Shown here: positions 44,831 to 55,760 of the stretch, piece after piece | Position numbering within the stretch: position 1 is the first letter of the stretch | Layout: every line of letters starts with the position of its first letter | Origin: Salvator merianae | Lineage: Eukaryota; Chordata; Lepidosauria; Squamata; Teiidae | Reading direction: 5' to 3' | DNA: 64,000 nucleotides | NCBI GenBank assembly: GCA_003586115.2 | Contig: QVOM02000042.1 | Coordinates: 37,798,019 to 37,862,018 of the forward strand | Notes under the pieces: model-generated | The model's input: only the letters and a program-made list of their open reading frames with translations | What the model was told of the DNA's origin: nothing | Databases searched by the model: none | Position numbers and translations under genes: made by a program

Positions 44831-45559
44831 AGAAGCTGATTTCAACTCAAGGGCACTTTACCATGAACCTCTGTTCAGTCTGTTTTCAAAGTGCTAATTG
44901 CTCTTCCATTTGTACAATTCTTTATTTCTAAACTTGAACTTGGACTTGTTAGTCCTTCAAATGGAAAGTAGGATACTGTAGTTCAAAAGCATGCTGTTGA
45001 AAATAAAATAGAAACAACCATGTAAAACAAAAGCATGGTAAACAAAATAGCTGTATCTTCGCACTGTAAGTAGCACCTGATTCTGGGACTTTATTGTAAC
45101 ATTCTAACAGTCATTCTTCTCTTTAATTCTTTCAGGTCTAAGTGCTTTCAGTTTGATCACCTCCCCACTCTCTTTAGTAGCAGGAGCAGCTATTTATATA
45201 AATTTGCTCCTGAATGTTGCATTTTCTGGTGCTGCATTGGTCAGAAAAAAAATGAAGGACATAGTAGTGTTCACTCTTCAAAATACAAACAACCTGTACA
45301 GCTCTTAAAACTCACATGAAAATTGATCCCAACAAAAATAGGGGATTATGCACACATTGGCCAACCCTAAACTGAAACATGAATGGAGGAGAAACGGAGC
45401 GTAGACTCAAACTCTGAGCTACTGGGTATAGTGTGGATGCTGACAACACTTCGTCCTCAGCTTTAGCCACAGTCTACTTTTCATAAATCTTTTATTCTGA
45501 GAGACTGAACTTCAGTTCCCATGATTCCTAGTTACTCTGCCCATTCCGGCACAGAAAAG
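44831..45559. other. Unassigned DNA
   Basis: No element is recognised. Confidence 0.45.
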
Positions 45560-45908
45560 CTCAAGTAGACATGAGAGGAGTCATGATAGCCTTTTTCAAG
45601 TATCTGAAGGGCTGTCACAGTGCAAAGGGATTGGCCCTATTCTCACTTACACAAGAAAGAAGGACTAGAAACAATGGGATGAAACTTCAAGGGAGTAGAA
45701 ACAGACTAAATAGTAGAAAAAAAACTTTCTGACAGTAAGGGCAATCAGTCATTGCCACAGGAGGTGTTAACTCTCCATCTCTGGAGGTCTTCAAGAAGAG
45801 GCTGGAAAGACATCTGTCTCAGATGGTTCAGTGAATCCTGCATTGAGCAGGGGGGTGGCCTCGGTGACCCTGGAGGTCCATTCCAACTCTACGATTCTAT
45901 GATTCTAA
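45560..45908 (+). repeat. CR1 LINE 3' end
   Basis: Landmarks run in the usual order: TCAAGTATCTGAAGGGCTGTCAC, GAAACTTCAAGGGAGTAG, TCCATCTCTGGAGGTCTTCAAGAAGAGGCTGG, CATTGAGCAGGGGGG, GACCCTGGAGGTCCATTCCAACTCTACG, and a tail of ATTCTATG repeats at 45894-45907. This is the typical CR1 terminal octamer tail. Confidence 0.93.
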
Positions 45909-46429
45909 GTAATTTCTTCTTTTTTCAGTAATTTCTTCCTGTTTGTCTTTATATTGGGTTCAGTTGGTTGGGGCTGGCACAGAAGGATGGAAATTGTAAC
46001 TCAGGAACATCTAAAGGGCTGCATACCCCTGCTGTAGACAACTGAAGTCAATTAAGATGCTTTTCCTCCCCCATACAGCAGTGTGTTAGAAGAGGATTTC
46101 ATTGACTGATCGTGAATAGATTATGGATGTGAAACTAAATACTCCTCTAAAAAAATGTCTTTTTATTTTCTTAGTAGACATGAGAGAAAGAAAATGAGAT
46201 GACAGAAGTATTGTAATAATACTTCTGGGATTGCTAAACTGCTTCCTGAAAGAGATCTTGAGTCCATGAAGTTGGAAGGCATCTTGTCCACGATGGAGTT
46301 GTAATGCCTTGGAAGAGACAAATGCAAAAGCTAGGGGTGCTCTGGGACTCTGCAATGATGCTTGAAGCTCAGGCAGAGGCGGTGGCCAAGAGCTCATGCT
46401 TCTAGCTCCAGCTGGTTCACCAGCTACAG

Positions 46430-46908
46430 CCCCTCTAGAAAGAGATGATCTGGCCATAGTAATCCATGCTCTGATCACTTCCAGATTGGACTATTGTATT
46501 GCACTCTATGTGGAGCTGCTCTTGAAGATGGTCTAGAAGCTGCAGCTGGTGTAGAATGCAGCAGACAGACTGCTGACTGGAACAACTAGATGGATGCACA
46601 TCACCTTGCTCTTAAAAGAGCTGTACTGTCTGCCAGTTCACTACTGAACTCAATTCAAGGTGTTAACCTTAATTTATAAGGTCCTAAATGGCTTAGGCCT
46701 CAAATATCTAAAGGAATACATTCTCCCATATCAACCTGCCTGTGCCTTAAGATATACAAGGGAGGCCCTACTGGTTGTATTACCACGTTCAGTAGTGGAG
46801 AACCTGGGATAGGACCTTCTTAGTTGTAGCCTCCAGACAGTGGAATAGCATTCCCCCTGAGATGCATCAGGCACCTTCACTTTATATGTTTAGGAGATCA
46901 GTGAAGAC
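46430..46908 (+). pseudogene. L2-type LINE, C-terminal reverse-transcriptase part (left piece)
   Basis: The plus-strand translation gives DDLAIVIHALITSRLDYC near 46444, KLQLV followed by NAADRLLTG near 46540, HITLLLKELYCLPVHY near 46600, and FKVLTLIYKVLNGLGLKYL near 46656. These are the familiar late segments of L2/CR1 reverse transcriptases. Stop codons interrupt it. It is cut at 46908 by the hAT element, and its 3' end resumes at 49664. Confidence 0.85.
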
Positions 46909-47062
46909 TAGGGATATGCTGAACAGCTTCGGGTTTTTTGCATTTCATATGAAGTTGGTGGTTTCATCAATTTTCATACGAATGCGAAGGATCCATATTT
47001 TGTATTCCAAGGATGGATGCGAACATGAAAGAAACCATTATATTTAACAATTAGACCATCAG

Positions 47063-48293
47063 GTGAGGGGTTGGTTGAGTCAGGACCTAACCCTTATCCA
47101 TGGCTCTATGGTCACTGACAATGGGAAGAATATAGTCAAGGCAGCTGACCTGGCAGGGTTTGTGAGCATCACTTGTATGTCTTACACTCTCCACCTGGTC
47201 GTGAGGGATGACCTTGAACAATCTAGGCCAGCATCCAGGAGTGTGGTCCCTGCTGATGCTTTTGCCACTTCTATGGGAGCTCTTGTGGAGAAGTGTTGCA
47301 AGATGGGTTCCCATTTTCACTGGAGCAGTAGTGTACAATGTTGCTCCCCCAGGCCTAGGAGGACAAGCACCTGCTGGAACATCTGATTGCCACTGATGTT
47401 CCCACCCAGTGAAACTCTACCTATATCTTGCTTCAGTGCCTGCTGGAGCAAGAACCCATACTTCACACACTGGCTATGATGCATAATCAAGGCACTCAGA
47501 TTCTTCAATCAGCTGACAACTGAGTGGTGAGACAGTGATGCTGAGAGTGGTGCTGCTAAGCACGGTTGCCTTGTACAAATGTCTTAGCAGGCTTCAGCTG
47601 CAGCTGACCACTGATGCTGGCCAGGTCTTGGCATGTTGGCTGCAGGTTGGAGTTGAGAGGAGACTGATCAACTTCTTGAGAAAGATGTCTGTGGCCATTT
47701 TGGGAAGCCTTCTTGACCCAAGGGTGAAAGAGGGAGCTGTCCTTATGGATGAGCTGCCTCGGTGGAGAGAGCACCTGGTCCATGCAGTTAGGCGTGTTCA
47801 GACAGGGAGGTTGAGCTTGGAGAGCAAGTGCCTGCTTGCAGTGCATCCCTTGCTTCTAGTGGTGGAAGTTTCCCTGTGGCTAGTGGTAGCAGACCCAGCC
47901 ACGCGGGTGTGATGTGAGTTGGCACTATCCAACACAGACTTCAAAGTTTTTGGCTTCATTGACTGGTCCACGAAACGGCGGCAGCCAACTACCCTTGACA
48001 GTGCTGAGCACGATGTTCTGCAGTATCCAAAGGGGGCAGTGGGAAGCGAAATGTCATCTGAGTTTTGGGCAAAGCCCCACCAAATCTGGCCAGACTTGGA
48101 AGCTATTGCCCGGAAGTACCTGTCTGCTCCACCGACATCTGTGCAGAGCGAGAGGGTGTTCTCCATGGCTGGTGATGTGGTGACATCTCATCGCTCTTGC
48201 ACAGGTGCTCAGCTTGTGGAGCAGCTCATCTTCTTAGCGGCCAGCCTGCCCTGCTGGACTTTCCTGAGTTGCCTCTGGGGGATGAGGCCATAG
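47063..48293 (+). pseudogene. hAT transposase, N-terminally deleted and frameshifted
   Basis: The first frame (47063-47386) contains VTDNGKNIVKAADLAGF then YTLHLVVRDDL, the central catalytic-core stretch of hAT transposases. A second frame (47535-47912) contains ILGSLLDPRVKEGAV. From 47919 the C-terminal dimerisation (hATC) region is well kept, with EFWAKPHQIWPDLEAIARKY and SAPPTSVQSERVFSMAGDVV. The N-terminal BED-type zinc finger and first half expected between 46909 and 47063 are absent, and at least one frameshift and stops break the rest. The protein would have cut and pasted elements with matching ends; this copy cannot. Confidence 0.9.
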
Positions 48294-49216
48294 GTGACTC
48301 TATTCCAATCCTGTAGCACAAGGGCAGCCGGGGGGGGGGGGGGAAGGACTAAATGGGCCAATACTTCCCAAAGAAAATGTAAACAAAAAGAAAGCACAGA
48401 AAAGGCAAAACATGGAAAGCTTTGAATAAAGGGGAAATTATAATATTAAAAAATCAAAACAAGGAAAGGAAAAAAGGGGAAATGAGGCAGGGAGGGAGAA
48501 GGAGAAAAGAAATCCTACTCATATGCACTCTCTTTCTCTTTCTCTCTCTCTTTCATACACACACACCAATAATGCCACTGATGACATGGGGTACATTCAG
48601 TCTCTGGACAAACCTACAAGTGAGGCTGCTGGAGCAGCAGCATCTCTCTCCATTCCCCAATCCATCTGACAGCCAGTGCCACCCTTGTCCCAGAGATCTT
48701 CCTTTTACCTACTGTTCTAGTGCTAAAGTAAACCACGAGCCACTGCCTGGGTACTAGATATTAAGTAAAGGACACGAAACAACAACTCTGTCTGTTGATG
48801 CTTTAGCTGAGGTGGGGGGAACCCAGCATCTGCATCGGCATCCATACAAGTAGTACATCGTCCTTGGACCTATTCAAAAGGAACTCCTCCAACTCAGACT
48901 CAGCTGTACTACACAGAAGAGAGACACAGAGTCAGACCACAGAAGAATATGATAGCAGCAAGCAGCAGCTCAGCTACTAAGGTAAAAGAAAGCAGGAATA
49001 AATTGTTGAGAAAGGGCTTTCCTTTAGGGACACACATTCATTTGTGTGATTTCTTCATGGTAGCTTTGGGGGTGCTGTGTGACATAACAGGCAAATAGGG
49101 GCACTTATCTCAGTCAGGATTTTCTTTCCAGCCTCACATTGGCCATGGCAAAGTGGCAGGAGGATCCTCTCCTTCTTTCATGGATTTCTGGGGATCTCTC
49201 CAACCCAAGTCCAAAG

Positions 49217-49463
49217 AATTGGCACAGTAGTCTCCAGGAGCTCCACATTGAATTTGGAGGTTGTAGCTCTAATGGGGTGCCAGCTGTGCTCCTTTGGACT
49301 TTCCTCTGATTCTATTGGCTGCCAGATTCACTTTGAGCTCCAGCCTTCAAAATTGGTACAGTGGTCCCTAGGGTTCCCCTGGAGTTCCTCATTGAATTTG
49401 GAGGCTGTAGCTCTAATGGGGCACCAACTGTGCCCCTTTTGACTATCCTGCAGTTCTATTGGC
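49217..49463 (+). repeat. Two-copy 134-bp tandem duplication inside the hAT element
   Basis: AATTGGCACAGTAGTCTCC at 49217 recurs as AATTGGTACAGTGGTCCC at 49351. Both are followed by CATTGAATTTGGAGG, GTAGCTCTAATGGGG and TTCTATTGGCTG. The unit lies in the 3' non-coding part of the transposon. Confidence 0.8.
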
Positions 49464-49663
49464 TGAACTGTGGTCCCACTGTTCTGCTCTCACAGCTGTT
49501 CTAACTGATTTCCGTCTGTGAATATTTCATAGACGCTTCTCATCGAACTTCGAAAACACCATAATTCACAGGTGTCAATTCACACGAATGCGAATTATGC
49601 TGATATTCAATTCACTGCGAAGCGAACACGGAAATTTTTTTTGTGTGCATCCCTAATGAAGAC

Positions 49664-49850
49664 ATGCCTGTTTATCCTGGCCGTTGGCAAAGGAAACAAC
49701 TTCTCCTCACTTTCAGGCACTGTTACTGTTTTTAGTGTGTTCATTTTATATTTTGTTTTTATTGCTGTAACCCACCCTGAGACCTTTGAGATAAAAATAT
49801 AGTATAGGGTGGGATAAAAATGCAAATAAATAAATAAAAATAAAATAAAT
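49664..49850 (+). repeat. L2-type LINE 3' end (right piece)
   Basis: Immediately after the hAT duplication the LINE continues and ends with TAACCCACCCTGAGACCTTTG, AGGGTGGGATAAAAATGC and an AAATAAAT tail. Together with 46430-46908 it forms one LINE copy split by the transposon. Confidence 0.85.
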
Positions 49851-50059
49851 CATTCTCAGTAACTGCATAAACTCCATGCTATTTAGTTCCCAAAGGCTGG
49901 CACTGCAAGCAACAACAGGGTGAAGCTACTTGCCTTACGTGACATAACAAAAGGGTGTGAAATGCAGCAAGATTTTGAAAAGAGTTGGTCTCTGCTTGAT
50001 TTGCAACAGATATTTTGAATAAGGCACAAACACTGGAATCTGGAAGAGAAAAAATATTT

Positions 50060-50452
50060 TGCAAAGTAAAGTCATTTCCATATGGCGCAGGCCATCCTGT
50101 GCCATGCTGGCTTGCACTAGGTCGCCTGGCTCACGCTGGGCAGACTAACCCTAGCACAGCTTAAGGGCTGTCTGCATTTTGGCCATCCCATCCATCCCAT
50201 CCCCAGTCACCCACTCTGAAGCCTGGGCACAGCCCTTGAAGACCAGGCACAAAATTTCCTGGCCTTCCGTTTTTTTCTGGCTAGGTCCTTTTCAGCTGGA
50301 TGCTGACTTCTGGTGCCACTTCCAGTGGTACTTTCTTGTGTTTTGGTGACAAGCCCCCCCCCCTGTATTCCAGACTTCGTGGGCATTCTTTCACATGTCC
50401 TTCATAGTCTAGGATAGTGGAAGTAGTCTGCTTGTGGACTACTTTAACAAGG
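50060..50452. repeat. Unclassified dispersed repeat, host of a foldback insertion
   Basis: GTAGTCTGCTTGTGGACTACTTTAA near 50423 matches text at 15693-15712. After the foldback at 50453-50633 the sequence resumes with CTACTGCAAGACCATTTTGG, comparable to 15724-15737. The repeat's left boundary is uncertain. Confidence 0.45.
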
Positions 50453-50633
50453 GCCCTTTCTGCACTTGGCCTTATTGTGGATTATATCCCAGAATAGGGA
50501 CCTGCTATCCACATGCTAGTGCAAACTATGAAAGGTCTTGCCCAGGGTCTACCATAGTAGCATGCACTAGCATGTAGATGGCAGGTCCCTATTCTGAGAT
50601 ATAATCTGGAATAAGTCCAAGTGCAGAAAGGTC
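50453..50633. mobile_element. 181-bp foldback MITE
   Basis: The left arm 50453-50523 and right arm 50563-50633 (71 bases each) pair at about nine in ten positions around a 39-base loop. The ends read GCCCTTTCTGCACTTGG and CCAAGTGCAGAAAGGTC. This is the compact member of the GGGCCTTTCTGCAC terminal group seen at 42137 and 54437. Confidence 0.85.
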
Positions 50634-51636
50634 TAAGGTCTACTGCAAGACCATTTTGGTGGCCTATTCCAGTTCAGTGCAGGCAAACTATTTTAAGGGG
50701 GACAGGATTGGGGCTTGTTCTCACTAGTGTATGGAAGGCGAGACCCTGGTCACCTCCCTGTGGCTGCATTTATATACTGCAAAATGAATGCTGTAGATCA
50801 AATAATGGAGGAGCTTACTGTCATTCATTCTGATGCTAAACTGTGACAGGCAGAAATCTCACAGCTGCAGAAGTTTTGTTCTACAGCTGCAAGGATTTTG
50901 GAGTCCAGGAGGCACCACTGCATGACTAGTGAATCCCTGACCTCTTGTCCCAGAGATGGCCTTTTTCCGGGTCATGTGGTGGCAGCCTAAGATTCTGCTT
51001 TTCCTGACCATCTAGTGCTTGTCCAAGCTCTCTGTTCCTAACAGTGTTAAAGGCTATTGGGAGGAGATTCCCAGCCAGATGCCACAAATGATGAGTTGAA
51101 GGAGAACCTGCTGTGAGTTTGCCAGACTCTTCTTCATCTAACTCCTTGTCCTGTTCCATGGCCTTGTGGTCAGGGAAGTGGACAGCCCCATAACCCCACA
51201 ACAAAAGAGACACCCCTGAGAATCTGAAGGCTGTTGGTGAAGGCAAGTTTATTTTCTTGGGCAGCCAATGAACAGGATACAGGGCTAATTCTTGTGCAGC
51301 TGACTTTATGGGCAGCTAGACAAAGATGCTGCCCTCTTTTGCAGCAGGAGAGATGAGAAGGCACCTATTAAAGACCTATTTTGTTTGCATCTTCATCCCT
51401 CTTATAACACAGTTTCCTGCACAGTGTTTATGCTTATGTGTGGTTAGTAGAATAAAAATTCTCTTGCAAGCCGTGGTGCCATATCAAGTAAAAAAGTGTT
51501 GTAGAAGTAAATACCAGCTGGAAGCTTATTTATAGTTGCACCCCATCTTAACACTTCATAGTGCCCAGTGGCAGCCTGCATGAAATTAAACATTTTAAAA
51601 CTATTCAAAACCTTTAAAACCTAAAGTGCAAAATTT
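50634..51636. other. Unassigned DNA
   Basis: The first 100 bases continue the dispersed repeat. The rest holds no element I can support. Confidence 0.4.
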
Positions 51637-51750
51637 AGGCTGTCTCCAGATGGCAATAGGCAATGTGGGATATGAAAAAGATTCCAGGAGCGTCTCTTGC
51701 CAAGTTGTGACAGATGTGTGCTGCAAAACTCAGCTTACCTGTATGTCTAG
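51637..51750 (+). repeat. Left-end fragment of the GGCTGCTTCCAGATGGCA MITE
   Basis: GGCTGTCTCCAGATGGCAATAGGCAATGTGGGAT follows the left end of the element at 4684. The match fades within about 100 bases, and no right end is found. Confidence 0.45.
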
Positions 51751-51964
51751 CAAGGTGCATACCAGGAGCCTGAATATCTGCTCTCATAAAAACAACACAT
51801 TAATTTGAGAAAGTCGTGTGGTCACCTAGCTGGAATTTACAGATATAGTTGTTCTCACATATCTGTTGATCTGGCATTTTTGCCCTGTATAGTGGACAAA
51901 GTTTTGGAGGGTGCCTTCAGAAAGGGGCAGATTATTGCAAAGGGGCAACTTATGAGAGTTAGTA

Positions 51965-52690
51965 ATACTGAAGCAGAAATTCAGATATTATGGTCATATA
52001 ATGAGAAGGCAGGATTCATTAGAAAAGACCCTGATAGTGAAAAAGATGGAAGGCAAAAGGAGAAGGGGGCAGCAGAGGATGTGATGAATAGATAGGGTAA
52101 TGGAAGCAACAAACATGAACTTGGGGAAACTCTGGGGGACAGTGGAGGACAGAAGGGCCTGGCGTGCTATGGTCCACGGGAGTCACAAAGGCTGCCTCCA
52201 GACATCACTTATTTATTCCACAATTTTATAAATTTACTGGCATAAAGCACATCCTGAATTATTACTCATTGTCTATACATTAGAGCGATACTCTGCATTT
52301 TAGCATTTGCCACAGCAGCGGAATGATGTTACAGCTGCAAAATTTTCTTTCCATGTGACCTAACCCTTCTATCACACCATACAGGAGACCAATAGTATCA
52401 CGTGGAGTATTACTGAGTAGCGACAGCTCACGCCAAACTCTCACTGCGCTTCTCATGCAGTAATCCAGACAGGGCTGCAAATATGGAATAACAGGATAGT
52501 GTGCTGTGATAGTTAATTTTACTGGAATAACAATAATCTGGTAAATTGGGTCTATATGCTGGGACTGTACTGGGTGCACCATGATCACATCTGCAAATTA
52601 GGTATAATTATGTAATAATTATGGGGGTTTGACCTTGTTTGGATGCAGCTGAAGAGTTGGACACAATTTAATGACTGAACAACAACAGAA
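51965..52690 (+). mobile_element. BovB-type RTE 3' fragment, split by a MITE
   Basis: Translation near 51985-52185 keeps the end of a BovB-like ORF: a YGHIM-like block with FIRKDP, and then VEDRRAWRAMVHG near 52142-52180. The 3' tail GAAGAGTTGGACACAATTTAATGACTGAACAACAAC at 52651-52687 is the BovB/Sauria-SINE ending. The two parts are separated by a foldback element at 52190-52650. It is dead, with two adjacent stops near 52085-52095. BovB is widespread in squamates and ruminants. Confidence 0.85.
52190..52650. mobile_element. MITE inserted in the BovB tail
   Basis: The left end GGCTGCCTCCAGACATCACTTATTTATTCC and the right end TTGTTTGGATGCAGC match the termini of the family at 19987, 25194 and 27431. 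The interior of about 430 bases is longer and different. The exact target duplication is unclear. The BovB sequence on both sides proves the insertion boundaries to within a few bases. Confidence 0.75.
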
Positions 52691-53149
52691 TGAGAGTTTC
52701 ATGTGATTGTAGCCTTGGTGTGGTGTTGATGCTATAGGAAGGACATGTAATGCAAGGCCTTCCAGGAAAGGTATGGTATCAGAACTGTTGCCATTGTCAA
52801 ATCCCTCATGCTGCTGAACCTTCAGGCTACTAAAGGAACACCAGTCCTGCTCTCAGAAGCAGCAGTGAGCAAGTCTTTGTTCTCCTATATATAACACTCC
52901 TTCTACTGCTATCACATCTACCACCAGTTTTTTTCTCTTGCCTAGGCTAAATATTACATACACTACCTCCAACATTCTCTTACAGGATTTGTTGTCCATA
53001 AAGCTAATTTAATTATCCTCTTTTGAATTCCAATTCCAGTCTGTATTCTTTCATTATATGCAGTAGTACTTTTCAGCAAGATAATCAGGCTGCCTTTTTT
53101 GTGTATGTAATCACAAGACACTATTATGTAAGGCTAAATGTTTTAATCT
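52691..53149. other. Unassigned DNA
   Basis: No feature is recognised. Confidence 0.4.
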
Positions 53150-53748
53150 TGGGCTGATTCTGCACTGGCCAGCATACTGGACCAGCAGCAATTGTACTAG
53201 GAGCCTCCCTTCCACACCTTGGTGGGCCTTTTCACATTTTACACTAGTGATCATCAGGACACTCACTAGTGAAGGTGCAACCGCACCGCGTGGAGGCCCT
53301 GGCAATTGGGAGCAGACTACAGTTGCTTCTGATTGCTATCTGCTGTGGAGCACTAAACTGTGTTCCATAGTTGTACCGAGAACTGGACTGCTGTCGGTAC
53401 GCTGTGTTCACACCTTCTTCTGGGTGTGAACGAAGAGAGGTGTGACACAGCATGGCTGTGGCTGTGACTGCACAGTTACACCGTGTTCCTGATTGCCATG
53501 GCAGTGGCCAGAAGTTTCCTCGGACACTGTCATGGCGCAGGCTGTCAGCATTCGCATTGCAAATGCTGATAGCCTGTTGCCAGTCTGTTCCAAGGCCTCA
53601 TAGTAAGGATGGTTACCATACTGAGAGGTCTGTTTCACCTTAGAACAGGATAATTATCCTGGAAAATGCGAGAAGGCCCATGCTGTCTAAGGGAGGCTCA
53701 TAGTATGCTTGCTGGTCTGGTATACCAGCCAGTGCAGAATCACCCTGA
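53150..53748. mobile_element. Foldback element enclosing a dispersed module
   Basis: The left end GGGCTGATTCTGCACTGGCCAGCATACTGG and the right end, reading back as GGGTGATTCTGCACTGGCTGG, are inverted repeats. Inside, 53250-53690 is a module also found short at 36565-36772 and in pieces near 796 and 1803. So a second element may sit inside the first. Confidence 0.6.
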
Positions 53749-54433
53749 ATTCTAGATGACTAAAGGACATTTACAGATGGCATCACTCTCTTACAAATCT
53801 GTGTCATTCAGATCTGATTTTAATAAGAGTGCAAGTCTCCTCACACTTCCTTTTCCCCCTCAGACCTGATATTCATTATTGCTCCACTTTCTTGCTGTCC
53901 AGAGTCTGCAGCTTAATAGAAGTTATGCAGACTGCTTAGAAATGTAGAGGTAGATAATTTGTCCCTCTCATTGAAAAATGTTGTAATCTTTTGGACACTT
54001 GCACCTTATGTACACAAGGTGAAACATCACAAGACTTTAGTAATCATTTACTTTGCTATCCTGTTGACATAGGGACATGCCAAGTTCAAACATTCAAAAT
54101 TTGAAAAACTTTCTAGATTGTTAAGTTTATTATCTGGATTCTGGTTCACAAGGATCTGCAAACAGACAGACAATGGCTGTGGATACATGGAAGTTATGCT
54201 TGGATGCAGCTCTGCATGTAGACATTGGGAACAAACAATCATCTGTCAGAAGTCTGTGCATTCAAACACAAATTCAAATTGTGCAAATGTTGACAGAAAT
54301 GTATAGGGGCACATTTTTGGCTAACATACAATTTTACAATGGGAAAATGGGGACGTGCTTTTGATGAAAGGAACAACTGTATCTAATTTCTTTTTTAAAA
54401 AATAAAAAATTCTGAAATCTTGCATAAAACTAA
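53749..54433. other. Unassigned DNA
   Basis: No feature is recognised. Confidence 0.4.
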
Positions 54434-54436
54434 CTA

Positions 54437-54937
54437 AGGCTTTTTCTGCATGGACCCTTAATGTGGATGTTAATCTGCACGTTAATCCAGATTGATGAGG
54501 CCACGGTCCATGCTAATCTGCTCTGTCTGCATTAGACAGAGTATGATCCAGATTAAGGAGGTCTTAATCCAGATTACTGATAGACCTGTTTAATCAGGTT
54601 TACCAGTGGTCCAGCAGACCTGACCCAGAACACAGGAGGCGTGCAGAAGGCATGCCTCCCATGCTCAGGACTACTGGGGAGTGCAATTCAGTAGCACACC
54701 ATAGTGCCACACCAAAATGCAGTCCCAAAGGCCACAGGGCTAAGAACCTTTGTTCCTAGCCCTCACAGATCTGGGGTTGCAGCTACAGAGCTCACACAAT
54801 TCAAAGACTGCAGCATGGGCTGATTTGGATCAGCACGATCACAAATGGCCCATGCCTTCCCATGATTGGGTTCAGTGGGCCTGGCTATTCTGGACCCACT
54901 GATCCCAGCTACAAGCAGGTAAATGCAGAAAGAGCCT
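54437..54937. mobile_element. 501-bp foldback MITE, AGGCTYTTTCTGCAT ends
   Basis: The left end AGGCTTTTTCTGCATGG and the right end AAATGCAGAAAGAGCCT are inverted. TA flanks both sides (54435-54436 and 54938-54939). Near the left end are nested AATCCAGATT and CATTAGACAGAG hairpin motifs. Related interiors occur at 12290-12458 and 58050-58558. Confidence 0.7.
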
Positions 54938-54939
54938 TA

Positions 54940-55615
54940 GGCTTGCAAAAGAGCATTTTAAAAATCTCTGTGTTTCATTTTCTTATTCACCCCTTTAAAG
55001 CAAACTCTGCGTCTCTATAGTGATTAAAGTTGCTTGGAAGGTATTTTCCCCATGTTCTGTTGACAGAATGGTTCCTTCCTGCTAGATTGCTGAAATAGCA
55101 ACATACTTCAGCAAGCAGCGTTGCAGTGACTTGTGTCCCTTGCAGCACAGAAAGCAAGGCAGCTAAAAGGAAGTGGTACTGGAACAGGCAGAACTAGTGG
55201 TAGATGAGACACTGAAGCCTGCAGTTTTATGAAAATTTGCATGAACATTTCTCCACATTTTAGCCAACCCTGTATTGAAATATGCATGAAGGAGAAAGGG
55301 AGAGTGGAGCTAAGCTCTGAGCTAGCAAGTATGATGGGGCACTGCCAACTTTGTTGTTATGGGCCAGCCACCCCAGTGCTTAGTAATACTTGAGCTACCA
55401 AAAACAAAATGTGCCTGTACTGAGGTGACACGAGCGAGCAGAAATAAGGGTAAAGCAGCAGAGATGAATCACAGAAGCAATATCACATGCATGACAAACT
55501 GCCCCTCAAAAAATAAAGTTGCTGACTGAGTCTTACTGAGTAGCAAAAGCAAGCAAACAAACAAATCAACCCAACAGCAAATCTCAGAAGATACCCATGT
55601 TCCTGCTACATTATA
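54940..55615. other. Unassigned DNA
   Basis: No feature is recognised. Confidence 0.4.
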
Positions 55616-55760
55616 AATTTTAACGTAGCTTAGTGGGAGAACATATGATTTGCATGCAAAAGTGACGAGATTCATTCTTTGGTATTTCAAATACCTAGCA
55701 GTCTATCATGAAACAGGCAACTATGTGAATCCTGTAGAGTCACTGGCAGGGTAACCAATA
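55616..55760 (+). repeat. tRNA-derived SINE
   Basis: TAGCTTAGTGGGAGAACATATGATTTGCATGCAAAAG matches a tRNA-like A box and anticodon arm. ACGAGATTCATTCTTTGGTA stands where the B box lies. The body continues without tRNA structure, so this is a SINE and not a tRNA gene. Confidence 0.75.

Larger units (their letters stand above)
46909..49655 (+). mobile_element. hAT element with transposase remains, same terminal group
   Basis: The 2747-bp insertion starts TAGGGATATGCTGAACAGC and ends TTGTGTGCATCCCTA. The flanking 8-mers GTGAAGAC (46901-46908) and ATGAAGAC (49656-49663) agree at seven of eight positions. Subterminal TTCG-rich text with CGAATGCGAA near both ends (about 46979 and 49591) resembles the non-autonomous elements at 2223, 20558, 20852, 28821 and 31999. 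It carries a broken hAT transposase (47063-48293) and about 1.2 kb of downstream sequence. It sits inside an L2 LINE, so the LINE is older. Confidence 0.85.

Noticed and set aside
55616..55690. A functional tRNA gene
   Set aside because: The A and B box likeness is present but the acceptor stem does not close, and the sequence continues as a SINE body.
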